Shown here: positions 7,253-14,077 of the stretch, in pieces
How the letters are laid out: each line of letters opens with the position of its first letter
Position numbering within the stretch: the stretch's first letter is position 1
Source: Cyanobacteria bacterium M_surface_7_m2_037
Lineage (GTDB): Bacteria; Cyanobacteriota; Cyanobacteriia; PCC-6307; Cyanobiaceae
Assembly (NCBI GenBank): GCA_016882585.1
Contig: VGPP01000017.1
Location: 1 to 19,886, forward strand
DNA length: 19,886 nt
Reading direction: 5' to 3'
Made by a program: the position numbers and the translations under genes
Notes under the pieces: generated by a model
Database searches by the model: none
What the model saw: the letters and a program-made list of their open reading frames with translations, nothing else
Told to the model about the DNA's origin: nothing

Positions 7253-7618
7253 ATGCACGTGGAATTGCGTCAGGCCGGCAGCAACCGCTTGCTCGAACGC
7301 CTCGACCTCGACGACATCCCCCAGCCCGGCCGCTGGCTGGTGGTGGATGACCGCAGTTTTCTGGTGCTGCAGCGTCATCACCGCTATCAGCTGCGCAGCG
7401 GTCGCTACGAGCTCAGCTGCATTGCCTTGCAGGTGAAGGCCCAGAAGCAGCCCGCCGATGCCCGCTGGTGGCAGGGCCGCTGGGTGATCGGGGATCCCAG
7501 TTGCACCTACAACGCGCGCAGCCCCCTGCTGCGCTGCGCCGTGCTGCCGGAGGGGCCCTGCGATCGCTGCGCGCATCACACCTCTGCCCCAGACACCACG
7601 GCGGCAGCGGAGCCGTGA
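7253..7618 (+). CDS. DUF6464-like cyanobacterial conserved protein (121 aa)
   Basis: The signature WVIGDPSCTYNARSPLLRC at residues 76-94, followed by AVLPEGPCDRC, is the pattern I associate with the cyanobacterial family DUF6464. Function is unknown. The conserved cysteines (C84, C94, C102, C105) suggest a metal site or a disulfide. The N-terminal part (residues 1-65) is a strand-rich region with FLVLQRHHRYQLRSGRYELS. There is no signal peptide or membrane segment. The gene lies 5 bases after the TerC-family gene, and its TGA overlaps the ATG of the next gene by one base (TGATG), so the three are likely co-transcribed and translationally coupled. The family call is from memory of the motif. 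Confidence 0.82.
   Translation: MHVELRQAGSNRLLERLDLDDIPQPGRWLVVDDRSFLVLQRHHRYQLRSGRYELSCIALQVKAQKQPADARWWQGRWVIGDPSCTYNARSPLLRCAVLPEGPCDRCAHHTSAPDTTAAAEP
7560..7567. repeat. HIP1 octamer GCGATCGC
   Basis: Third copy, near the 3' end of the DUF6464-like gene. Confidence 0.7.
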
Positions 7619-8313
7619 TGGGTGAGATCACCATGGCAACCGATTTCCAGGCAGCGCACATCGGCCGTTGTGTGGCCGGTCATGGTGTGGCGTCGGGCCG
7701 GGCTGCCGATAGCCCCTACCCCGCCGGCACCATCAGCCTGCAGGCCCCGCTGTTTGCGCGCCACGGCATCGACCTCAGCCCGTATCAGCAGGCCACGCTC
7801 AATCTCGATTTCAGCCCCGGCGAATGGCGCCTGCGCCAGCCCGATCACCAGGTGGAGCAGCTGCTCTGGAGCGATCGCCATCCCCCGGAGACGTTCTCCT
7901 TCTGGCGCTGCCGGCTGCAGCCGTTGGATGCGCGCCTCGCTGCGGTGGATGGCCTGATCTATTACCCCCACCCGGAAACCAAGCAGGCCCACCACCAGCC
8001 GGCGGCGCTACTGGAAGTGCTGGCCCCGCCCCTGGGAGCGCTCGTGCCCGGTGAGCAGTTCCATCTGTGGGTGGATGGGCGCCGCTGCCGCCTGATTCAG
8101 CCGGCGCGGCTGCGCGCACGGCTGTTGGAGTTCCTCAAGTTCCGGGTGTTGGCAGCTCAGGAGGCCTTCTTCCTTGACGACCCAGCTGGCTTCCGCCGCT
8201 GGCTGCAGGCCCACTGGCCGGAAGCCTGTGATCTCAGTGATCACGATCTGGCGCTCACCCTGGATCAGGCCCGCGCCCTTTACACGGAATTGCCGATGCC
8301 CCCACGCCCGTAG
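7618..8313 (+). CDS. Conserved hypothetical protein with motifs recalling CTP-dependent riboflavin kinase (231 aa)
   Basis: Cyanobacterial conserved protein. The N-terminal 155 residues follow the layout of archaeal CTP-dependent riboflavin kinase (PF01982, RibK): a glycine-rich strand-turn GRCVAGHGVASGRA (16-29), an ATLNL segment (59-63) where archaeal RibK has GTLN (its Thr-Asn pair binds Mg2+ in the Methanocaldococcus enzyme), a second barrel half with DGLIYYPHPETKQAHH (111-126), and LLEVLAPPLG...VPGEQFHLW (131-151), recalling the family's IIEIIAP...GD pattern. The C-terminal 75 residues are helical and not part of that family. Kinase activity is unproven; cyanobacteria also carry the bifunctional RibF, so another ligand is possible. 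The start could be the ATG at 7618 (overlapping the upstream stop) or the ATG at 7633, both before the conserved region. I prefer 7618 for coupling. Confidence 0.72.
   Translation: MGEITMATDFQAAHIGRCVAGHGVASGRAADSPYPAGTISLQAPLFARHGIDLSPYQQATLNLDFSPGEWRLRQPDHQVEQLLWSDRHPPETFSFWRCRLQPLDARLAAVDGLIYYPHPETKQAHHQPAALLEVLAPPLGALVPGEQFHLWVDGRRCRLIQPARLRARLLEFLKFRVLAAQEAFFLDDPAGFRRWLQAHWPEACDLSDHDLALTLDQARALYTELPMPPRP
7871..7878. repeat. HIP1 octamer GCGATCGC
   Basis: Fourth copy, inside the riboflavin-kinase-like gene. Confidence 0.7.
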
Positions 8314-8459
8314 GGTGAGGTTCCAAGCGCTGGTTCCCTATCTCCTCCTCCACCCACCCAGCTCCGGGACAGGAGCAGCGCACAGGACGCCCGTCGCGGC
8401 AGCCCATCCGGCGCATCAGCCTGACGGGCACCGCACCCTCCTCTGGATCGGCCCGCATC

Positions 8460-9788
8460 GTGACGGAAGAGGAGCTCAATGGCTCAGCCTTTACTGCCCT
8501 CGGCCTGGGTCGGCCGATCGTGCAGGCGGTGCTGGAGAAGGGCTACACCAACCCCTCGCCGATTCAGGCCCAGTGCATCCCGGCGGTGCTCGATGGCCGC
8601 GATGTAATGGCGGCGGCGCAAACGGGCACCGGCAAAACTGCGGGCTTCACCCTGCCGATGCTGGAGCGGTTGCGCCACGGCCCCCACGCCCGCAACAACG
8701 TGGTGCGGGCCCTGGTGCTCACCCCCACCCGTGAGCTGGCGGCCCAGGTGGGCGAAAACGTGGCGGCTTATTCGCGCCACCTCGATCTGCGCTCCGATGT
8801 GGTGTTCGGCGGGGTGAAGATCAACCCCCAGATGATGCGCTTGCGCGGCGGTGCCGATGTGCTCGTGGCCACCCCCGGCCGCTTGATGGATCTGGCGCAG
8901 CAGAACGCGGTGAAGCTCAACCGGGTGGAAATCCTGGTGCTGGATGAAGCCGATCGCATGCTCGATATGGGCTTCATCCGCGACATCCAGAAAATCCTGG
9001 CGCTGTTGCCGGCGAAGCGGCAGAACCTGCTGTTCTCGGCCACCTTCGAAGCTTCCATCAAAAAGCTGGCCACCGGTTTGCTGCACAACCCCGTGCAGCT
9101 CCAGGCCACGCCAGAAAATCGCACCGCCACCACGGTGGAGCATCTGCTCCATCCGTGCGACATGGCGCGCAAACCCGATCTGCTCTGCCATCTGATCAAG
9201 AGCAACGATTGGCAGCAGGTGCTGGTGTTCTCCCGCACCAAGCACGGCGCCAACCGCATCGCCGATCGCCTCACCCAGGAGGGCATGGCGGCCGCGGCGA
9301 TCCATGGCAACAAGAGCCAGGGTGCCCGCACCCGGGCGCTGGCCGGCTTCAAGAGCGGTGATCTGCGCGTGCTGGTGGCCACCGATATCGCCGCTCGCGG
9401 CATCGACATCCACCAGCTCCCCCACGTGGTGAATCTGGATCTGCCCAACCAGGCGGAGGACTATGTGCACCGCATCGGCCGCACCGGCCGCGCTGGCTGC
9501 AATGGCCATGCCGTGTCGCTGGTGGCGGCGGAAGAGCATGAGCTGCTGCGCGCGATTGAGCGGTTGATCGGCAACCCCCTGCCGAAGCAGGAGGTGCCGG
9601 GCTTTGAGCGCACCATCCACTCGGCTCCTCCGCTGGATCTCAGTGGCGGTCGCGGCCGCGGCGGCGGCGGCGGTGGCCGTCGCGGTGGCCCGGGCGGCGG
9701 CGGTGGTGGCGGCGGCGGCGCGGCAGGGCGCGGACGCGCTCCCCGCGGTGAAGCGCGCAGCGCAGTGTCCCGAACCCGGCAGCGTTGA
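8460..9788 (+). CDS. DEAD-box ATP-dependent RNA helicase with Gly/Arg-rich tail (442 aa)
   Basis: All DEAD-box motifs are present in order: Q motif GYTNPSPIQAQ (28-38), motif I AQTGTGKT (53-60), Ia PTRELAAQ (89-96), Ib TPGR (138-141), II DEAD (162-165), III SAT (193-195), IV LVFSRT (255-260), V ATDIAARGIDI (307-317) and VI HRIGRTGR (337-344). Such enzymes unwind short RNA duplexes in ribosome assembly, mRNA decay and cold adaptation. It is RhlE-like in overall shape. After residue 394 the tail is almost only Gly and Arg (SGGRGRGGGGGGRRGG), an RGG-type RNA-binding tail encoded by a stretch of extreme GC. The start is a GTG at 8460; no in-frame start lies upstream before a stop, and an ATG at 8479 is in another frame. 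The J-domain gene follows 18 bases after the stop. Confidence 0.96.
   Translation: MTEEELNGSAFTALGLGRPIVQAVLEKGYTNPSPIQAQCIPAVLDGRDVMAAAQTGTGKTAGFTLPMLERLRHGPHARNNVVRALVLTPTRELAAQVGENVAAYSRHLDLRSDVVFGGVKINPQMMRLRGGADVLVATPGRLMDLAQQNAVKLNRVEILVLDEADRMLDMGFIRDIQKILALLPAKRQNLLFSATFEASIKKLATGLLHNPVQLQATPENRTATTVEHLLHPCDMARKPDLLCHLIKSNDWQQVLVFSRTKHGANRIADRLTQEGMAAAAIHGNKSQGARTRALAGFKSGDLRVLVATDIAARGIDIHQLPHVVNLDLPNQAEDYVHRIGRTGRAGCNGHAVSLVAAEEHELLRAIERLIGNPLPKQEVPGFERTIHSAPPLDLSGGRGRGGGGGGRRGGPGGGGGGGGGAAGRGRAPRGEARSAVSRTRQR
9646..9730 (+). repeat. GGC-rich low-complexity tract encoding the RGG tail
   Basis: Imperfect runs of GGC/GGT codons encode the Gly/Arg tail of the DEAD-box helicase. One line of this tract (9661-9720) is 55 G or C out of 60 by hand count. 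Slippage here could change tail length between strains without breaking the frame when whole codons are gained or lost. Confidence 0.8.
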
Positions 9789-9806
9789 GGCTGGCGGCGG
9801 GAGTCC

Positions 9807-10592
9807 ATGGGGTTTGATCCACGGGATTGGCCGTCTGGCGGGCGCTCGTCGCGGCCGATCACCGGCAATCTCGATGCCCTGCTTGAGGAGAACGCAGCCC
9901 TCAAGCAGGAGGTGCTGCGCCTGCGCCGCTTGCTCGATCGCTATGAGCGACTGGAGCGTGACCCGCGTGCCGCCACGGCTAAACCCCAGTGGGTCAGCCA
10001 CGCTGAGGCGGTGCACTGGGCCCGCCAGCTCACCCAGCAACCGGGCTGGACGCAGCTGCGGGCCGGGGATGAAGGCCATGGGCTGATGGGCCTGATCGCT
10101 CACCTGAATCGCTCCAGCTTTCTGCCGCAGTTGAGCCTTGAGCAGCGGCTCGATCGTTTGGCACCTGGGCTGGGGCGTGATCTGGAACAGGCCCTGCATG
10201 GCCTCAACAGCAAGCAGCAGCAGGCGCTGCGGGCGGCCTTTGCCGTGTATGGCGTCAGCGCCCGGGAGTGGTTGGCGGATGAGCCTCGCCGCGTGGTGGC
10301 CGAGCTGCGGCAGCAGTGCCAGCGGCTGGAGCAGCGAAGCCGTTCACGCGGGGCGGCGGGGGCTCGCTCCAGCGGGCCACAAGCCGCCGGGGCCTCGCCC
10401 CCTGGTCCACCCCCCGGTAGCGATCCGCGCCGCGCCGCGGCGTACCAGCAGCTGGGCCTGGCCTGGGGCGCCTCGCGCGAGGCGATCAAGAAGGCCCACC
10501 GCCGGTTAGTCAAGCAGCATCACCCCGATGTCGGTGGGGATGCTGCTGTCTTTCGCCAGGTGAATGCGGCGTATCAGCTCTTAATCCATTGA
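9807..10592 (+). CDS. J-domain protein with C-terminal J domain and N-terminal coiled coil (261 aa)
   Basis: Residues 208-261 are a J domain: AYQQLGLAWGASREAIKKAH, then RRLVKQHHPDVGGD with the HPD tripeptide at 239-241, and VFRQVNAAYQLL. J domains stimulate the ATPase of DnaK (Hsp70) and bring it to clients. The domain is at the extreme C-terminus, unlike canonical DnaJ; there is no zinc-finger or DnaJ C-terminal domain. Residues 20-50 (LDALLEENAALKQEVLRLRRLLDR) form a clear short coiled coil, 60-175 is a helical domain I do not recognise, and 180-207 is a Ser/Gly/Pro linker. GGGAG at 9798-9802 gives a good ribosome site for the ATG at 9807. Tight linkage to the RNA helicase suggests co-transcription. 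Its stop is 9 bases from the convergent oxidase stop. Confidence 0.9.
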   Translation: MGFDPRDWPSGGRSSRPITGNLDALLEENAALKQEVLRLRRLLDRYERLERDPRAATAKPQWVSHAEAVHWARQLTQQPGWTQLRAGDEGHGLMGLIAHLNRSSFLPQLSLEQRLDRLAPGLGRDLEQALHGLNSKQQQALRAAFAVYGVSAREWLADEPRRVVAELRQQCQRLEQRSRSRGAAGARSSGPQAAGASPPGPPPGSDPRRAAAYQQLGLAWGASREAIKKAHRRLVKQHHPDVGGDAAVFRQVNAAYQLLIH

Positions 10593-10601
10593 GCCAGTTG
10601 T

Positions 10602-13600
10602 TCAGCCCAAGAGGGATGGGTTCCAGGATGTAGTGGTGCTGTCGAAGGTGTTGCGACTTCCGCTCTGCATGGCTGTATCCGGCAGGTAAAGGATGTCCTG
10701 CTGACCATTGGCAGTTGTGCCAAGGAGTGTTGCTTGGCCCCTCAGGCCTGATGGCAAGTCGATGTACTGCGCGCGGAGTGCAACGTAGGGCGTGCTGGTG
10801 TTGTAGCCGCTGGTGTAGGTCACACTCGAGGTCGCACTAGCTTGATGCCCGGCATGGTCATGACTTTGATGATCCGCCTCACCATGGCCCCCACCCGTAA
10901 AGAGCCAGTTTTGAATACTCGGGTTCGTTGCACTTCCAGTAGCTCCAACCTTCAGAGTGGTGATATTGGCTGATGGAGTCTGGTGAATCTGATTGGGGTC
11001 AAACCCCCTGGGAAGAGCGTAGCTGGCTGCCACATCGATTGCTCCTTTGTAAGTCTTTCCATAAGGCTGAAAAACATCGTCGAATAGCAGGGCTTCACGT
11101 GTGGCTTTCTGTCCGGTCAGAGGATCGCCTCCAGCCTGCTTGAGCTGTTCATAGAGTTTGATGCCGCTGAACACCTCCACCCGTCCTCGGCCTCCCTTAC
11201 CTTGGCCCGTGAGAAGATCAGCAAATCCATCGGCGTTGACATCGCCGATGTCAAGGTTGATGGCTGTCTTTTCCTTCCCTCTTGAGAATGGAGTCAGGCG
11301 TGCCAAAAGGCTGCGATCTTCACCGCTATAGATCTCCACGATTCCCCGGCGGCTACGGCTTCCCAGTGACGCTGCAATGTCGTCATATCCGTCACCATTG
11401 ATGTCGCCGACCGCTAAATCTGTTGCATCTCGCTTGGTTGTATTGATGGTTTTGAAGGGAGCGATTGTCCAGATTGGGCTCGGGTTATTACCATTGGGGC
11501 GATTCCAGGCACGCTTGAGCGCGGCACCATCGTAAACATGAATCGAGAAGGATCCTGAATCTTTGGTCAGCGACTTTTGAAGGGTAGCAATATCGGCAAT
11601 ATTGTCAGTAACGTTGACGGTGTTCCCATTCGCTCCTGAGGTGAACCTGCGAGGATCGGCATTGATGTCGCCAGAGCTCGCATTGATACCTTTGATCCCT
11701 GCGTCCTCGCCATTGCGTTGATAGGGACTAAAGCTAAATGCTTGCTTAGTATCACTGGCCAAGCTGATGGTGATGTCGTTGTTATTCGCAGTAGAATCAG
11801 CAACCAGCCAGGATGAGTTGGTATTGAGAATCGTTTGAACAGCCACCATCATTCCGGCATCTTCGTGGAAGAGAAGATGGCAGTGATCCATAAAAAGACC
11901 CGGAAAATCTTTAAATTCCAGCAGTAAATCCGCCACAAAGGGCTCATCGGATGAACCATTCGACCCTGGCGTTCCGTAGGGATTGTCGGCCGTTGCTGTC
12001 CCCTTGAGATAGCGTGGACCTAGGAGAAGATTATCCAGGTAAGTACTGTAGAAGCTATCGCCAACCTGGTTGAGATTGGGGTCAGAAGAAACGTTGAGAC
12101 CATTGATACTTTCGATCAGAAACTCATTGACGTGGATGTGAAAGGGATGAGACTGGCCCACCACGTTGTATGACTCACTCCCACTGAGGTTGGTGGTAAC
12201 ACGGCCGGCCGAGAGGTTTCTGACGCGCCAACGCTCAACAGTGTCGAGCATGGTGGTCGTCAGCGTTGGTTGCTTATCCGCCGCATGCGACCAGTACTGC
12301 CCGTTGATGGTCCAAGTTCCTTCCCAGGTTTCGGGATTATTGAATTCTTTGCCTTTGGGTGCACCGCTTAGCCAATCAAATTGACGTTCTCGGCTAACGT
12401 TGTTTTCTGCAACCTCTGCTCGCAGCGCTTGGCTCTGATCGTATTGACGGTAAAGGGACGTCCATGGCTTGGGCTGGGGTGGAACTTCTGTGAGCTCCTC
12501 GCCCGTGACTCGTACTGTGGCCAGAACCTGCGATGGTGTGATCTGAAAACCATCATTGAATCCCAGGTAGGTTGAACCATCACCAATGGGAACGTTGCTG
12601 AGCACTGGAGCCAAGTCGCCAAGCACTTCCTGGCTGGCGTTCGAGATAAAGAAATAATCCCCGGGTTTCTTGAATGCATGCTGGATTCCAGCTCTCCCGC
12701 CCGGCATCAAGAGCGGTAGTTGGTCGATCTGCTCAGGTGAAACCCAGTGTGATAGGTCCCCGTCAGTACCCAGAATTGTGGTGTTTTCAAGTGATAAGTT
12801 GCCTGATTCATCGCGTCGAATCAGTTGAATAATATGTGTTGAGTTAAGGGAGAAGTTCTCAAATAGAAATGTTGCCCAGTTCCCAGTTTCAACCTGCAGA
12901 GTGGGATTGTAGTAGCCGTTAACGGTATGTATCGCGTTTTCATTCGGCATCAGCCCAACGCCATCACCGTAAGTTGAGGGCTTGGCGGGATTATATTTGT
13001 CTACGGGATAGTAATTGTTTCCGTTGAATCTTGCTGGCGAATACTTGTAATACTCACCATTCGAATCTTTGTATTTCTTTGGAGGCGTACCGATGGTCCA
13101 GCTTTTGCCACTTGGGTCTTGGTTCAGTGGGTCAGTTGGAGATGCTGCTCGTTCCTGTTGCGCCAATGCCCATGTTTGCAGGGTGAGAAGAAAGAAATCT
13201 TCCTGAGTGGGGTCATACGCATTCTTCGCTTCTGACGATTTCGGTAGGATGACAAGTGGCAGCGCAAGACCTTTGGCAATAGAAAGTGACGTTGATCCAT
13301 GGTAGTGAGGGTGTGACCAGTTCAGGCCGCTCATATGATTCTTCGGCAACTTCCACGAAACATCCCATGTTTCACCTGGATCCAGTGTGATCAAAACATT
13401 GTCACTGTTCCCTCCTGGTGAGACGTGCAGACCATGTCCATGAAGATTAGTTTTGTAAGCATGAGGATTTTCCTCAATAATCTGCTGCTCGACCTTCAGA
13501 TCATTAATTAGTCTAATCCTGATGTGATCTCCTGGATTTGCAACCAGCAATGGTCCTGCGACCTGTTTGTTGTATTGCCAGAATGAAGTGTCATAAACGC

Positions 13601-13943
13601 TATTAAATTCTCCTCCATCCTGATTAGCCATGATTCTGCCAAGGCCCTGAATGGTTTGGCGATCCAGGGTTGACATTCGCAGGGTTACATCCAGATTCTT
13701 ACTTGGCCCCCAGCTTGAATAGTAACTACCGTTTCGCGATGTTTTTGAGAACTTGCCCTTGCGATGTCCGTTATTTCCCCTCTGCCACTGGCTCCAGCCA
13801 TCATTCATGATGAGCTGTTGATCCGGATTCGGTAACACATTCAAGTATTCATCTGCATTGTATCCCTCGCCCCAGGCAGAAAGATTGGCGGAGCCGATGG
13901 TCTTCGCTGCTTTAAGTGCCTCAAAAGTACCCGGTGTAGGCAT
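10602..13943 (-). CDS. Multicopper oxidase fused to FG-GAP-like repeats and a His-rich patch (1113 aa)
   Basis: A very large laccase-like oxidase. All four copper motifs are intact: NLHGHGLH (166-173), WSHPHYHGS (209-217), HPFHIH (599-604) and MDHCHLLFHEDAGMM (685-699) with the type-1 ligand C688 and M698. Such enzymes couple one-electron oxidation of phenols or metals (Mn2+, Cu+, Fe2+) to reduction of O2 to water. The distance between the first and last motif pairs (about 380 residues) fits a three-domain enzyme with insertions. After about 715 come FG-GAP-like integrin repeats with Ca2+-binding loops (AVGDINGDGYDDI 844-856, DIGDVNADGFADL 898-910, perhaps DINAD near 759), then GGGHGEADHQSHDHAGH (1017-1033), a possible copper-binding patch. 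I see no Sec or Tat signal peptide; an in-frame TAA lies just upstream of the ATG at 13943, so no longer N-terminus exists. A type I or other non-classical export route is inferred. GC is much lower than in core genes. Exact substrate unknown. Confidence 0.93.
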   Translation of the reverse strand: MPTPGTFEALKAAKTIGSANLSAWGEGYNADEYLNVLPNPDQQLIMNDGWSQWQRGNNGHRKGKFSKTSRNGSYYSSWGPSKNLDVTLRMSTLDRQTIQGLGRIMANQDGGEFNSVYDTSFWQYNKQVAGPLLVANPGDHIRIRLINDLKVEQQIIEENPHAYKTNLHGHGLHVSPGGNSDNVLITLDPGETWDVSWKLPKNHMSGLNWSHPHYHGSTSLSIAKGLALPLVILPKSSEAKNAYDPTQEDFFLLTLQTWALAQQERAASPTDPLNQDPSGKSWTIGTPPKKYKDSNGEYYKYSPARFNGNNYYPVDKYNPAKPSTYGDGVGLMPNENAIHTVNGYYNPTLQVETGNWATFLFENFSLNSTHIIQLIRRDESGNLSLENTTILGTDGDLSHWVSPEQIDQLPLLMPGGRAGIQHAFKKPGDYFFISNASQEVLGDLAPVLSNVPIGDGSTYLGFNDGFQITPSQVLATVRVTGEELTEVPPQPKPWTSLYRQYDQSQALRAEVAENNVSRERQFDWLSGAPKGKEFNNPETWEGTWTINGQYWSHAADKQPTLTTTMLDTVERWRVRNLSAGRVTTNLSGSESYNVVGQSHPFHIHVNEFLIESINGLNVSSDPNLNQVGDSFYSTYLDNLLLGPRYLKGTATADNPYGTPGSNGSSDEPFVADLLLEFKDFPGLFMDHCHLLFHEDAGMMVAVQTILNTNSSWLVADSTANNNDITISLASDTKQAFSFSPYQRNGEDAGIKGINASSGDINADPRRFTSGANGNTVNVTDNIADIATLQKSLTKDSGSFSIHVYDGAALKRAWNRPNGNNPSPIWTIAPFKTINTTKRDATDLAVGDINGDGYDDIAASLGSRSRRGIVEIYSGEDRSLLARLTPFSRGKEKTAINLDIGDVNADGFADLLTGQGKGGRGRVEVFSGIKLYEQLKQAGGDPLTGQKATREALLFDDVFQPYGKTYKGAIDVAASYALPRGFDPNQIHQTPSANITTLKVGATGSATNPSIQNWLFTGGGHGEADHQSHDHAGHQASATSSVTYTSGYNTSTPYVALRAQYIDLPSGLRGQATLLGTTANGQQDILYLPDTAMQSGSRNTFDSTTTSWNPSLLG

Positions 13944-14077
13944 TGCATCTGGCTTGAATATCCTTGCACTTTAATGGGTCTGGGCTGACTGCTTCAGAAG
14001 TTTACGTTGTGGTTATGTTTCCTTGAGGCACCTGATCCTGCGCTTGGAAGATCGGTCGTCAAGGGCCTGGTGATGGT

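Noticed and set aside
8314..8459. The 146-base gap before the helicase considered for a structured cold-shock leader or riboswitch
   Set aside because: I see only short direct GGTTCC repeats and no convincing hairpin set, so nothing can be called.
9646..9730. GGC repeats considered as a CRISPR-like or intergenic tandem array
   Set aside because: The tract is in frame within the helicase and encodes a normal RGG tail; there are no spacers or regular units.
8484..10199. Long minus-strand open frame (571 codons) across the helicase and J-domain genes
   Set aside because: It spans two clear genes on the opposite strand and has a low-complexity, domain-free translation.
14057..14062. TTGACG on the minus strand upstream of the oxidase as a -35 element
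   Set aside because: No -10-like sequence at 16-18 bases downstream (AGGATC region), so a promoter cannot be supported there.
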